Notes: a model not told the origin generated them from the sequence alone. Shown: positions 46,214-55,897, numbered from the stretch's first letter. The stretch is 64,000 nt of DNA from Flavobacterium sp. DG2-3 (GCF_030730925.1 NZ_JAVAMB010000002.1:407384-471383), one strand, 5' to 3'. Translations and numbers: made by a program.

Positions 46214-48583
46214 TCAGTTTGGTTTAAAGCCAAATTTAATTAGATGATTCAGCCAAGATTTTTTTTCTTCGTACCTTCCATAACTGTAGCCATAGCCATA
46301 ATTGTAGTCGCTTCTTATATCAATGTCATTAATAACATATCCCATATTTTTAAGTTTATGTTCTTCATGAAGTCGGGCCGAATAAGAAACCAGTTTTTTT
46401 TCTGTCACGCCAGAACGTATGACAAACAAGGTTACATCTGCAAATTTGGATATAATGAGAGTATCAGATACCAGCAGTGTCGGAGAAGTATCAAAAACAA
46501 TGGCATCATACTCTTTTCTGGCTTCTTCAACCAGAGTACCAAATTTTTGGTTTGACAATAAAAGCATTGGTTTTGGCGGAATATCTCCAGCCAACAGAAT
46601 GTCAATACTAAAATCATCATCTTTATTTCTAAGAATCATATCCTTCCATTGCAGAGCACTATTGTACAAATAGTTTGAGAGTCCGCGATTTCCTTTTGTT
46701 TGATCGATATGTTTATGTAACTGCGGATTTCTTAAGTCAGCACCTACGAGCAATACTTTTTTACCCAGCTGAGCATAAGCATTGGCCAAATGATAAGAAA
46801 CAAATGTTTTTCCCTCACCCTTTATAGAAGAAGTAACAAAATACACTTTGCCTAATTTATTGTCGGTTTCTGGGGTAATAAATTCGGTATTTTGAACCAA
46901 TGTTCTAAAGGCTTCAGATGCTTCTACATCTTTTTCTTCTTGAATGGTATGTTCTTTTGCAGACGGTATTTCTCCTAAAACAGCTATTTCATTATTTATC
47001 TTTTCTACATCAGTACCGGTATACACTTTAAGATCAAATATCACTAAGAGAAATAAAATACCGAAAGGAATAAAAAGCCCTGCAACCAACGCTATCATCA
47101 AAATAACATTCGTTTTTGGAGCAATAGGCGTATCTTGAGTTATGGCATAATCTATAATTTTTGTATTAGGTACAACCACTGCCAAATTTATAGAAGCCTC
47201 TTCTCTTTTTTTAAGCAATAATAAATATAGACTTTCCTTTAGATTTTGCTGACGCTCAATACTTCTTAATATAGTTTCTTTTTCTGGTAATGCGGCAAAA
47301 GATCCTTCTGCTTTTTTATGCGCTATTTTATCCTGAGAATGAGTAACTAGTAATTGCTGCTGATAGCCTTTTACAGAATTTAGAAGATTCCTTTTTTGAT
47401 TATTAATTGAATTTACCAGAACCGTTAAACTGGGGTTATTCATTCCCGCACTTGTTTTTAGTTTCTGATATTCCAAAACGGAGCTATTATATCCTTCAAC
47501 CAACTGATTAATGCTTTTATTGCTAACTCCGATATCGGCTGGCAAAAGTTCAATACCTGATTGACCTGACAAACTATTTTGCAGAAGCTCTACTAAAAGT
47601 AGCTGAGAATCCATCTCAAAAAGCGATTGCTCTTTAAATGATTTCTTTCTGATACTCTCTTCTATATCTCCCTGAATAAAACTTAAATTGTTGTTCTTTT
47701 TAAATTCCTTTTTTGAGGTTTCTATTCTATCTAATTCTTGCTTTAAAAAAACAAGCCTGTCATTCACAAAATCGATAGTTCTTCTCGAAATCTCTTGATT
47801 GTCACCTACACCGTCCTCTTCAAAAACCTTAATCAGATTATTCAATATTTTTTGTGCATGCTTACCATTACTGCTTTTTAATGTTAGTGATATGATATCA
47901 CTATTTTTGCCGATAGAGGCTAAATTAATTTCATTACTAAGTTCAAACGCAGCTAAATTCAAAGGCTTTAGAATAACTTCATAATCATTATACTTATCTA
48001 TGTTTTCTTCTGGTGAAAGCTGAATGTTTATAGGAAAATCTGGAAGTCTGCCTTTAAACCAATATCCTTCTGTGTTTATTGCTTTACCGGATTCTTTATT
48101 TATAACTTTATAACCTGTTGGGGTTAGGCTAACATCAAATTTTGCAACTGTTGACAAACTACTCTCCGGTAAAATATAAGTAACCCAAAAAGGTGGATTA
48201 AATTGTTGTTTTCGTTTCATTCCATCTTTTGAGAAATAGCTTATGTTTAGTTTTAGATTTTCTACTACTTTTTTATTGAGTCGGTGCGATTTTAAAACTG
48301 CTTTTTCACTTTCCAAATTAATTACGGACTTGCTAAATGCTTTAGAAATATCCATTGAAAAATTAGAATTTTTTCTATCATCTATACATTTCACTTTGGC
48401 TTCTGTAATGTATATCTTATTTGAATATTTTAAATACACCACCGCAACCAATAAGCAACAGAATATGGAGACTAAAAACCAAGGCCAGCGGCGTAAGCAT
48501 TTATTTAGTAGTTGAACAATATCAATGCTCAATTCCTGCTCTCTAATTTCAAAAGAACTTTTCTTATTTTCATTATTAGTCAT
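46214..48583 (-). CDS. Wzc-type polysaccharide co-polymerase and BY-kinase
   Basis: This 789-residue inner-membrane protein has an N-terminal Wzz domain with two helices (about 34-52 and 490-515) and a long periplasmic coiled coil. The C-terminal kinase has Walker A (SSIKGEGKTF, to about 594), Walker A' (VLLVGADLRNPQ, about 610-620) and Walker B (IVFDTSP, about 695-701). It ends in a tyrosine cluster with Tyr760, 762, 764, 766 and 768. It autophosphorylates and sets polymer chain length. The phosphatase encoded next would reverse this. It follows the Wza-type gene by 7 bases. Confidence 0.95.
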   Translation of the reverse strand: MTNNENKKSSFEIREQELSIDIVQLLNKCLRRWPWFLVSIFCCLLVAVVYLKYSNKIYITEAKVKCIDDRKNSNFSMDISKAFSKSVINLESEKAVLKSHRLNKKVVENLKLNISYFSKDGMKRKQQFNPPFWVTYILPESSLSTVAKFDVSLTPTGYKVINKESGKAINTEGYWFKGRLPDFPINIQLSPEENIDKYNDYEVILKPLNLAAFELSNEINLASIGKNSDIISLTLKSSNGKHAQKILNNLIKVFEEDGVGDNQEISRRTIDFVNDRLVFLKQELDRIETSKKEFKKNNNLSFIQGDIEESIRKKSFKEQSLFEMDSQLLLVELLQNSLSGQSGIELLPADIGVSNKSINQLVEGYNSSVLEYQKLKTSAGMNNPSLTVLVNSINNQKRNLLNSVKGYQQQLLVTHSQDKIAHKKAEGSFAALPEKETILRSIERQQNLKESLYLLLLKKREEASINLAVVVPNTKIIDYAITQDTPIAPKTNVILMIALVAGLFIPFGILFLLVIFDLKVYTGTDVEKINNEIAVLGEIPSAKEHTIQEEKDVEASEAFRTLVQNTEFITPETDNKLGKVYFVTSSIKGEGKTFVSYHLANAYAQLGKKVLLVGADLRNPQLHKHIDQTKGNRGLSNYLYNSALQWKDMILRNKDDDFSIDILLAGDIPPKPMLLLSNQKFGTLVEEARKEYDAIVFDTSPTLLVSDTLIISKFADVTLFVIRSGVTEKKLVSYSARLHEEHKLKNMGYVINDIDIRSDYNYGYGYSYGRYEEKKSWLNHLIKFGFKPN

Positions 48584-48590
48584 AGCAAGG

Positions 48591-49397
48591 TTATCTCGTT
48601 AATAAAATAATTGAGCTCAGTGCTAATGACACTATAGTTAAAATAGTGCTTGCGTTTCCGATATATCCGGAAGTCTTAACTTTTGTACTGTTAGGATTTA
48701 TTATCAGCACGTCATTTTGCCTGATGTTGAATGAGGAATCGTTCATCCAGTTCACGGATGTTAGATCAATATGCTTAATCGTGCGTATTCCTTTCGACTC
48801 CCTGATTAGTAATATGTCTTTTCTTTGTCCATTAATCGTTAAATCGCCTGCATAACCTAAAGCTTGCGGTATAGTCAAAGTTTGCTCAGAAAAAGAGTAA
48901 GTGCCAGGTTTATTTACTTCTCCTAAAATGGTCACTTTCGAATTTAAAATCCTGACCCTCACTATAGGATCTACTAAATGCCCCTCTGTTTCCAACTTCT
49001 CTTTTAGATCTGATTCTAGTTCTGATGTTGTTTTTTGCAATACCGAAATTGTTCCTAAAACAGGAAATGTAATTGTACTTTGAGGTGAAACTAAATACCC
49101 CTCCAGTCTAACAGTTTCTGCATTAGCTATATTATTATTTCCCAAAGATTGTATATTATAAGCCATCGCTGCTTCAGGAATTTTTGTTCCAACTGTAATA
49201 CTTAAAATATCATTAGGCTCGATACTTGCCACAGCATTCTGAATGGAGATTGCTCCATGAATATCATTATTCTGAAAATATAAAATATCCTTTTTTGAAG
49301 CACAGGATTGTAATAGCAAGACCGTTATCACAATTGCATACATAAATTTATTCATAACTTTTTCTGTTACAACATTATCATTAAATTTCTTCTTCAT
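48591..49397 (-). CDS. Wza-type polysaccharide export lipoprotein
   Basis: This 268-residue outer-membrane export protein has a lipobox LQSC at Cys32, or Cys18 if translation starts at the in-frame MNKFMYAIV (49355). Poly_export (about 60-135: IEPNDILSITVGTKIPEAA, GTISVLQKTTSELESDLKEKL) is followed by SLBB-like strands (VTILGEVNKPGTYSFSEQTLTIPQALGYAGDL) and a C-terminal hydrophobic helix (about 246-266), typical of the Bacteroidota form. It forms the outer-membrane channel for exopolysaccharide. It precedes the Wzc gene by 7 bases. Confidence 0.93.
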   Translation of the reverse strand: MKKKFNDNVVTEKVMNKFMYAIVITVLLLQSCASKKDILYFQNNDIHGAISIQNAVASIEPNDILSITVGTKIPEAAMAYNIQSLGNNNIANAETVRLEGYLVSPQSTITFPVLGTISVLQKTTSELESDLKEKLETEGHLVDPIVRVRILNSKVTILGEVNKPGTYSFSEQTLTIPQALGYAGDLTINGQRKDILLIRESKGIRTIKHIDLTSVNWMNDSSFNIRQNDVLIINPNSTKVKTSGYIGNASTILTIVSLALSSIILLTR

Positions 49398-49460
49398 TTG
49401 TTCTTTTCAATTAAAAAATAATACTGTATCGCCCGTATAAATTCAGCTACGTGCTTTGCA

Positions 49461-50549
49461 TTATATCTGATAATGGCTTTTGAATGTTATAGGCAAGTAT
49501 CCCATGATAGTGAGAATAACAATTAAAAACATACTCAGGTTAATGTTCAATTCTTCCATAAGAAAAGCACAAAAAATTATAATCAGAGTTATGGTGCTAA
49601 TGACAATTGTAGTTTCTATATGTGTTGCACCTGAATCTAAAAAACAAGTATGAATGTGATTTTCATCTGACTTAAAAGAGTCTTTACCATTTTTGATTCT
49701 GATAAAAAATAATCTCAATATATCCAGTAAAGGAAAAGAGAGCATAGCTATAATAAAAACAGGACCATTATTAAAACTGAATATGGTATTTTCATCATTG
49801 TTTACATTTAAAAAAATTATTGCTTGGTATACGATGACAAAACCAATTACCATGCTTCCGGTATCTCCCATAAAAATTTTTCGTTTATGTGAGGTATTGA
49901 ATTTTAAGAACGCTATTAACGAACCTAATAAAGCAAACGATATTAGCACTTGGGTAAACTCTTTATTTGCTAAAAAATAAATTCCGAAAAATAGACAAAT
50001 CATGGCTGCAATAATACCTGCTAATCCATCTATTCCATCAATTAAATTGTAGGCATTAATAACTAAAACGAAAGTCAAAAAAGTAAAAACCAATGACGGC
50101 AGATAAGGCAAACTGTATATACCTAAAAAGCCATTAAAAGTGGTAATGCGAATGCCTAAAAAAACAATTACAATTGCAGCGGCCAAAAGCTGAGCCATCA
50201 TTTTTTTTAATGGCGAAATAACAAGCAAATCGTCTTCAATACCGATAACAAACATGATGATAAGTGAAGCTCCTAAATCGAATAGGATATTCATTTCTAG
50301 ATATTTGCTCAAAATAGCCCCTATAAAAGCAAAGGTTAAGGCAAAACCAAAAAAAATTCCCACTCCTCCCATAGTGGCAGTTTTAAAACGATGCGATCCT
50401 CTTTTTTCTGGCATTTTTGAAAGCTTTTTCACATAGCTTAAATAAATAATTACCGGATACAATTTATACGAAACCAAAAAGGAGAAAAGAACGATTAAAA
50501 AAGCGCTCAAAAAATAATATTGCTGAAGGTATGATAGTATTATCTGCAT
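49461..50549 (-). CDS. WecA/MraY-family undecaprenyl-phosphate sugar-1-P transferase
   Basis: A 362-residue inner-membrane enzyme with about ten helices. Motifs of the family are KRGSHRFKTATMGGVGIFFGF (about 48-68), IEDDLLVISPLKKMMAQ (catalytic Asp pair about 104-105), VINAYNLIDGIDGLAG, and MGDTGSMVIGF with the ENHIHTCFLD loop that holds His residues. It transfers a sugar-1-phosphate to undecaprenyl phosphate, starting the polysaccharide chain. It is the first gene of the operon. A strong inverted repeat at 50661-50703 lies upstream. Confidence 0.92.
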   Translation of the reverse strand: MQIILSYLQQYYFLSAFLIVLFSFLVSYKLYPVIIYLSYVKKLSKMPEKRGSHRFKTATMGGVGIFFGFALTFAFIGAILSKYLEMNILFDLGASLIIMFVIGIEDDLLVISPLKKMMAQLLAAAIVIVFLGIRITTFNGFLGIYSLPYLPSLVFTFLTFVLVINAYNLIDGIDGLAGIIAAMICLFFGIYFLANKEFTQVLISFALLGSLIAFLKFNTSHKRKIFMGDTGSMVIGFVIVYQAIIFLNVNNDENTIFSFNNGPVFIIAMLSFPLLDILRLFFIRIKNGKDSFKSDENHIHTCFLDSGATHIETTIVISTITLIIIFCAFLMEELNINLSMFLIVILTIMGYLPITFKSHYQI

Positions 50550-50853
50550 AAAGTTTATATTAAAAATTCTCCCTTGTAAGGGCGATTAAACTGTTATCTC
50601 AACTGCTGTTTTTAAACAGCTTCTGCCGTTTCAACCCGAAATTAATTTGTTCTTTAAAAGCCATTTATGACCATAAGACGCCCTAGCTTATGATCATAAA
50701 TGGACTGTCCATCTATTTAATTCTAAAGAATACCCAAAAACAAAAAACTTATTAAAACCAAACTCTGTGATAGACAGCCTTTCTGCTGTAAAAGCAAAAA
50801 ACTTTAAAAAAAATAAAACTAGATTACGTAAATATTGCTGGGTGAAAATTGGA
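50550..50853. other. Leader/intergenic region of the exopolysaccharide operon
   Basis: It holds the inverted repeat at 50661-50703 and a smaller hairpin (GCTGTTT/AAACAGC, about 50605-50620). It also contains the end region of the leftward hypothetical gene at 50854 and presumably the exopolysaccharide promoter. No gene is seen. Confidence 0.6.
50661..50703. promoter_or_regulatory. 17-bp inverted repeat upstream of the exopolysaccharide operon
   Basis: CCATTTATGACCATAAG pairs with CTTATGATCATAAATGG, with one mismatch, around a 9-base loop. No U-tract follows, so a protein-binding operator or RNA regulatory hairpin is more likely than a terminator. It lies 112 bases upstream of the WecA-type start. 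Confidence 0.6.
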
Positions 50854-51270
50854 TCAATTCTGGTTGTAATGCCTTAGATTTTGAAAAATTCCATTCGGTA
50901 GCACTGGCTCATCAAAATCATTTTTTTGATTAAAATAAGCTTTTAAATCTTTTATAATTTCTGTCTTAGCTTTAGAGCCGTCCAGCAGCATCAAATTTCC
51001 CAATTCTTCTAAAAAAGATACGCTGTTATACAGTTTTTCATTGAACAGATAGACCAAAACATTAGTTCCTTTTTTATCCAGTTTTAAAAAGTCAATAAAT
51101 TCTACATTATCGTACACTACATAAATACAGCGGTCAAAATCACTAGGTTCTTCCTTAGTGTTTATTAAAGATGGATTTTCATTAAATTCAAATTCCTCTT
51201 TAAATTTTCTTTTAAACATTTTCAAAAATGCCCCTTTGTTGTCTCGTACCAATACTTTTTCCTTCTCCAT
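50854..51270 (-). CDS. Hypothetical protein, 138 aa, receiver-like pattern
   Basis: This soluble protein reads as an alternating alpha/beta domain: KEKVLVRDNKGAFLKMFKRKFKEE, CIYVVYDNVEFIDFLKL, NVLVYLFNEKLY, LMLLDGSKAKTEIIKDLKAYF. The strand spacing suggests a degenerate receiver fold, but acidic pocket and phosphoacceptor Asp are not recognisable. I cannot name a family. It follows the OmpA-like gene by 72 bases on the same strand, so it may belong to the PorP/OmpA unit. Confidence 0.55.
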   Translation of the reverse strand: MEKEKVLVRDNKGAFLKMFKRKFKEEFEFNENPSLINTKEEPSDFDRCIYVVYDNVEFIDFLKLDKKGTNVLVYLFNEKLYNSVSFLEELGNLMLLDGSKAKTEIIKDLKAYFNQKNDFDEPVLPNGIFQNLRHYNQN

Positions 51271-51342
51271 ATCTTCTATTATTTAGAAATCATTTACTTC
51301 CAAAACTGTTTTAAAAATTCATTCTCAATCTTGCAAATGCCA

Positions 51343-54300
51343 TTAATCCATATTTATGATAAACTCACTGCGTCGATTGACCTGATGTTGTTCCTCTGTA
51401 CAAGGAACGCCATCGCCACAATCATTTAATAATTGCGATTTTCCGTAGCCTTTAGCTGTCAATCGGTTTTTACTGATTCCTTTTTTAACCATGTAATTAA
51501 AAGTTGCCTGTGCTCTCTTTTCAGACAAGTTGTTATTGTATGCTTCGCTGGCACGGCTGTCTGTGTACGAACGAATATCAATTTTCATGTTTGGATACTG
51601 TTCCATAACCGCAATAACTTTTGCCAGATTCTGTTCTGTATCGGGCTTGATGTTGTATTTGTTTAAGCTAAAAAGCACATTTTGAATTCCAAAAACTTTA
51701 GCCAAATCATCGCCTGTAGTAACTCTTTTTGTTCTTTTGTTTACTTTGATATTGTGCTGCATTTTAGAAGCATTCTTCAAGTCTAAAAGACGCATTTCGC
51801 TTGTTTCAAACTCTTTACCGTCAGCTTGTAAAACACGAACAAAATATCCTTCATGACCTTTAACATCAAAACTATAATTTCCGTCTTTGTCGCTGGTTAC
51901 GGTTTGCAATACATTAGATTTTGAATCTAATAATTGAATCGTTGCATTTGCAAGCGGCTTTCCGTTTTCGTCGGTAACAATGCCTGTAACTTGAGAAGCC
52001 AATACCAGTTTTGCTTCTTTTTTTGACGCTAATGTTCGAACATAGTAGCCTGCCTTTGCTTTCACATCAAAACTGTATTTTCCGTCTGCATCACTGGTTA
52101 CCGTCTGCAATAGATTATGTTTCGAATCGAATAGCTGCACTATTGCATTTGCCAATGGTTTTCCGTTTTCATCGGTTACAATTCCTGTAACTTTTGAAAC
52201 CAACATCTGATTTTCTTTTTCTGTACGGATAAAATAGCCCTCTTTTGCTTTCACATCAAAACTATAGTTTCCGTCTTTGTCGCTGGTTACGGTCTGCAAT
52301 ACATTAGATTTTGAATCCAATAATTGAATCGTTGTATTTGCAAGCGGCTTTCCGTTTTCATCGGTTACAATTCCAGTTACTTGAGATGCCAAAAACTGGT
52401 TTTGATCTCTTTTTGATGCAGCTGTTTTAACATAATAGCCTGCCTTTGCTTTCACATCCAAACTGTATTTTCCGTCTTTGTCGCTGATTACAGTCTGCAA
52501 TACATTATGTTTAGAATCGAACAATTGAACAATTGCATTTGCCAGTGGTTTTCCGTTTTCATCGGTTACAAATCCTGTCACTTTTGAAACTAAAACCTGA
52601 TTTTCTTTTTCTGTACGAATAGAATAGCCATCTTTAACTTTTATATCAAAAGTATATTTTCCTTCTTTGTCGCTGATTATCGTCTGCAATACATTCGAAT
52701 TTGCATCGAATAACCGAACTGAAACATTTGCCAATGGTTTTCCGTTTTCGTCGGTTACAATTCCGGTTACTTTAGATGTCAAAAACTTGTTTTCTTCCCT
52801 TTTTGATGTGGCTGTTGTAACATAATAGCCTGCCTTTGCTTTCACATCAAAACTGTATTTTCCGTCTGCATCACTTGTTATAGTCTGCATTACATTATGT
52901 TTCGAATCGAACAATTGAACAATTGCATTTGCTAAAGGCTTTCCATTTTCATCGGTTACAATTCCTGTCACTTTTGAAACTAAAACCTGATTTTCTTTTT
53001 CTGTACGAATAGAATAGCCTTCTTTCGCTTTTATATTAAAAGTATATTTACCGTCTTTGTCGCTGATTACGGTCTGCACTACATTGGAATTTGCATCGAA
53101 TAACTGAACTGGAACATTTGCCAATGGTTTTCCGTTTTCGTCGGTTACAATTCCTGTAACTTGAGAAGCCAAAAACTGGTTTTCTTCTCTTATTGATGCA
53201 GCTGTTTTAACATAATAGCCTTCCTTTGCTTTCACATCAAAACTATATTTTCCGTCTTTGTCGCTCGTTACAGTCTGCAACACATTATGTTTCGAATCGA
53301 ATAATTGAACAATTGCACCTGCTACTGGTTTTCCTGTTAATGGATCCGTGATAACACCTGTAACTTTAGAAACTAAAACCTGATTCTCCTGTCCCGCCGA
53401 TTGCGCTGTACGGACATAATAGCCATCTTGGCGTCTTACATCAAAACTATATTTTCCGTCCTGATCCGTTTTTACAGTTTCTAGCAAATTGAACTGTGAA
53501 TCGAATAACTGAATCGTCATATTCGCCAACGGTTTTCCCGTTTCTTCATCTATTACAATACCTTCCACATTTTGCCTGTGATTATAGGTAATCGCATTTT
53601 TTTCTTTAAATTTAAAAATATCATCAAATCCTAAACTCGCGTCTCTATTGGTAGAGAAAAAACCTTGCTGTGTTTTAGGATTAATCCAAAAAGCAAAATC
53701 ATCAGAACCGCTGTTTACGGGAGCTCCCACATTATACACTTCTTCATAAGCGTTGTTTTTTTCTAATGGCGTGATAAAAATATCCAATCCGCCTAATCCT
53801 GGATGACCGTCTGAAGCAAAATACAGCTCATTAGACTCCGAAATAAAAGGAAATGTCTCTTTTCCTTCTGTATTGATTGGAGCTCCTAAATTCTCAGCAG
53901 GTCCAAATCCTCCATCACTCAAAATAGCTACTTTATAAATATCTGACTGTCCAAACGTTCCAGGCATATCAGATGTAAAATATAGCGTTTTATCATCAGG
54001 ACTTAATGCTGGATGTGCTGTGCTGTATTCATCAGAATTAAAAGGCAGCTCTTCTACATTGGCCCATTTGTTATTTTTAAGAGTGGCTCTATAAATCTTC
54101 AGATGCACCGTATGATCTTTTCCTTTTCCAGGTTTTCTGGACAAAAAGTTATTTCTGGTAAAGTACATCGTCTGTCCATCTTTTGTAAAAGCGGGAGTCG
54201 ATTCATTTACTTTTGTATTAATATCGCTCGAAAATTTCTTGGGAGCACCCAGATTTCCAACACTATCCATGGCAGCAGCATACAAATTGGTAAATGCCTG

Positions 54301-54861
54301 ATTGGTCCAGTTATCCTTTCTTCTCACAAATCCAAGTGTATCTCTAGCCGACGTAAAAACAAGCAGATTTCCTAAAAAAGCCGTTCCGTAGTCTGTAGCA
54401 GGCGAATTAATTCCGGCATTCTTTACTTCGTAACGTCCAGAATTTTTCTTGATTACTTCTAGATAATTTTTATTTTTATTGTATGCTTTTGCCCTGCTGT
54501 CCTTGGTAGCAAGCTGCGTGAATTTTTCCATTATGACAGCCGCCTTTTCATAAGACTCTACTGCTTTTAAGGTCTGGGCATAACGATAATAATATTCTGG
54601 CTCTAGTTTTTCATTCATTTCAAAAAGAGCCGTATACCATTTTTCCGCTTGCTGAAACTGACTTCTGAAATAATAGGAATTCCCTATTTTTTGAAATAAG
54701 TCTGCTGACTTATATCCTTTATTGGCTATATTTTCATAAATTTTAATAGCATCAATATAGGCGTAACGATCGTAATTTTTGTCAGCAATTTTAAGTTCAC
54801 CTTCTTGGGCTATAACACTGCTAATTGTAAATAAAAATGGTACAATTAATTTTGGATTCAT
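51343..54861 (-). CDS. PorE-like OmpA protein with nine carboxypeptidase-regulatory-like repeats
   Basis: This 1172-residue envelope protein has a signal peptide (1-18), TPR-like helices (about 25-135), and a WD40/PD40 beta-propeller (about 150-420, for example SPDDKTLYFTSDMPGTFGQSDIYK). Nine tandem CarboxypepD_reg-like domains follow (about 431-1015). The C-terminal OmpA domain (about 1041-1172), with FSLNKYNIKPDTEQNL, IDIRSYTDSRASEAYN and NRRSEF, binds peptidoglycan. TPR-PD40-CRD-OmpA is the layout of T9SS PorE. Known PorE-like proteins carry one CRD, so the nine copies are exceptional. It starts 24 bases after the PorP/SprF gene, the pairing seen with type B substrates. Confidence 0.93.
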   Translation of the reverse strand: MNPKLIVPFLFTISSVIAQEGELKIADKNYDRYAYIDAIKIYENIANKGYKSADLFQKIGNSYYFRSQFQQAEKWYTALFEMNEKLEPEYYYRYAQTLKAVESYEKAAVIMEKFTQLATKDSRAKAYNKNKNYLEVIKKNSGRYEVKNAGINSPATDYGTAFLGNLLVFTSARDTLGFVRRKDNWTNQAFTNLYAAAMDSVGNLGAPKKFSSDINTKVNESTPAFTKDGQTMYFTRNNFLSRKPGKGKDHTVHLKIYRATLKNNKWANVEELPFNSDEYSTAHPALSPDDKTLYFTSDMPGTFGQSDIYKVAILSDGGFGPAENLGAPINTEGKETFPFISESNELYFASDGHPGLGGLDIFITPLEKNNAYEEVYNVGAPVNSGSDDFAFWINPKTQQGFFSTNRDASLGFDDIFKFKEKNAITYNHRQNVEGIVIDEETGKPLANMTIQLFDSQFNLLETVKTDQDGKYSFDVRRQDGYYVRTAQSAGQENQVLVSKVTGVITDPLTGKPVAGAIVQLFDSKHNVLQTVTSDKDGKYSFDVKAKEGYYVKTAASIREENQFLASQVTGIVTDENGKPLANVPVQLFDANSNVVQTVISDKDGKYTFNIKAKEGYSIRTEKENQVLVSKVTGIVTDENGKPLANAIVQLFDSKHNVMQTITSDADGKYSFDVKAKAGYYVTTATSKREENKFLTSKVTGIVTDENGKPLANVSVRLFDANSNVLQTIISDKEGKYTFDIKVKDGYSIRTEKENQVLVSKVTGFVTDENGKPLANAIVQLFDSKHNVLQTVISDKDGKYSLDVKAKAGYYVKTAASKRDQNQFLASQVTGIVTDENGKPLANTTIQLLDSKSNVLQTVTSDKDGNYSFDVKAKEGYFIRTEKENQMLVSKVTGIVTDENGKPLANAIVQLFDSKHNLLQTVTSDADGKYSFDVKAKAGYYVRTLASKKEAKLVLASQVTGIVTDENGKPLANATIQLLDSKSNVLQTVTSDKDGNYSFDVKGHEGYFVRVLQADGKEFETSEMRLLDLKNASKMQHNIKVNKRTKRVTTGDDLAKVFGIQNVLFSLNKYNIKPDTEQNLAKVIAVMEQYPNMKIDIRSYTDSRASEAYNNNLSEKRAQATFNYMVKKGISKNRLTAKGYGKSQLLNDCGDGVPCTEEQHQVNRRSEFIINMD
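51817..53571 (-). repeat. Nine tandem CRD-coding repeats, alternating long and short
   Basis: Units of about 63-68 residues open VTGIVTDENGKPLAN and end in either FLASQ/FLTSK or QVLVSK. Long units have YYVKTAASKREEN-like ends. Short units end YSIRTEKEN. They alternate, so units 2-3, 4-5, 6-7 and 8-9 are copies of a two-domain super-unit of about 390 bases. The coordinates are estimated from residue counts. Confidence 0.8.
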
Positions 54862-54885
54862 ACTGGCTTTTAAATTAATAGATTT

Positions 54886-55821
54886 TTAAAAATATCTTGG
54901 TGAAACAATTCTTTCGTAATTATCAAAAAGTTCAAAGCGCAGGAAAATCTCATGCGATCCTGAATTATAATTGGCTAATTTGGTTGTTTCAGCGTCATAC
55001 GAATATCCTATAAGCAAACCGTCGCTTACCTGAAATCCTACCATAGCGCTAAGTGAAGCGCTCCATCTATACGATAAACCTGCTGTAAACTTTTCGTTAA
55101 ACATTAAATTGGCCGCAATATCGGTTTGTACCGGAGCACCCGAAGCCACTTTTGCCAGTAAAGACGTTTTTAGTTTTATGTTATAATCAATATCAAAAAC
55201 AAGTCCTGTCATCAGATAGGTATCCATACGGCTGTTTACAACAAAATCTTTCGCATCTTCTCCAGCCATTTTATCGTAATAACTGGTTCTTAACATTCTG
55301 GGAGCCGATATTCCCGCATAAAAGTTATCGGAGTACAAATAAACCCCAGCTCCAATATTCGGGGAAAATTTATTATCTATATCATGCTGAAATCTAGGAT
55401 CGTACGGATCATAGATATTCAGTTTTGTAAAATCTACGTTTAGCATATTAGCTCCAGCTTTTAAGCCAAAAGCTAATTTGTAATCGTAGTTAATATCAAC
55501 AGTATAAGATAGGTCAGCAGAAATGTTATTATCAACCATAGGACCTATTCTGTCATTTAATATTGACATTCCTATTCCTAATCTGGTATCGTTAAGTGGT
55601 GCATTAAAAGCCGCCATATTGGTAACTGGCGCACCGTCTATACCAATCCATTGATTTCGATGTGATCCGAAAATACTCATAACACCACGAGATCCTGCAT
55701 AAGCCGGATTAAGATTGGTGGTATTGTACATGTATTGTGTAAATTGTGAATCTTGCTGTCCCCAGCTAAAATTGCAGAAAAATAATACGAACGATGTAAC
55801 TATTAATTTGATCCTTTTCAT
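54886..55821 (-). CDS. PorP/SprF-family type IX secretion protein
   Basis: This 311-residue outer-membrane barrel starts with a signal peptide (about 1-21, ending WGQQD). The family start DSQFTQYMYNTTNLNPAYAGSRGVMSIFGSHRNQWIGIDGAP is distinctive. Later strands (GIGMSILNDRIGPMVDNNISADLSYTVDI, FSPNIGAGVYLYSDNFYAGISAPRM) match PorP/SprF. In gliding flavobacteria SprF is needed to secrete or anchor type B sorting-domain adhesins. The adjacent T9SS type B gene is the likely client, and the OmpA gene 24 bases downstream links the barrel to the cell wall. The promoter copy B ends about 20 bases before the start. Confidence 0.95.
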   Translation of the reverse strand: MKRIKLIVTSFVLFFCNFSWGQQDSQFTQYMYNTTNLNPAYAGSRGVMSIFGSHRNQWIGIDGAPVTNMAAFNAPLNDTRLGIGMSILNDRIGPMVDNNISADLSYTVDINYDYKLAFGLKAGANMLNVDFTKLNIYDPYDPRFQHDIDNKFSPNIGAGVYLYSDNFYAGISAPRMLRTSYYDKMAGEDAKDFVVNSRMDTYLMTGLVFDIDYNIKLKTSLLAKVASGAPVQTDIAANLMFNEKFTAGLSYRWSASLSAMVGFQVSDGLLIGYSYDAETTKLANYNSGSHEIFLRFELFDNYERIVSPRYF

Positions 55822-55841
55822 ATTGCAAATATTTTATGGTA

Positions 55842-55897
55842 CAAAGGGACACAATATCTGCGACACATTATTATCAGATTCTATCAGATTAGGACAT
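55842..55897 (-). promoter_or_regulatory. Surface-regulon promoter, copy B (PorP/OmpA unit)
   Basis: Reading leftward from 55897: ATGTCCTAAT, then two AATCTGATA half-sites 10 bases apart, then TGTCCCTTTG at positions 47-56. It ends only 20 bases from the PorP/SprF ATG, so the leader is very short. Its two direct half-sites are the clearest of the four copies. Confidence 0.8.
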
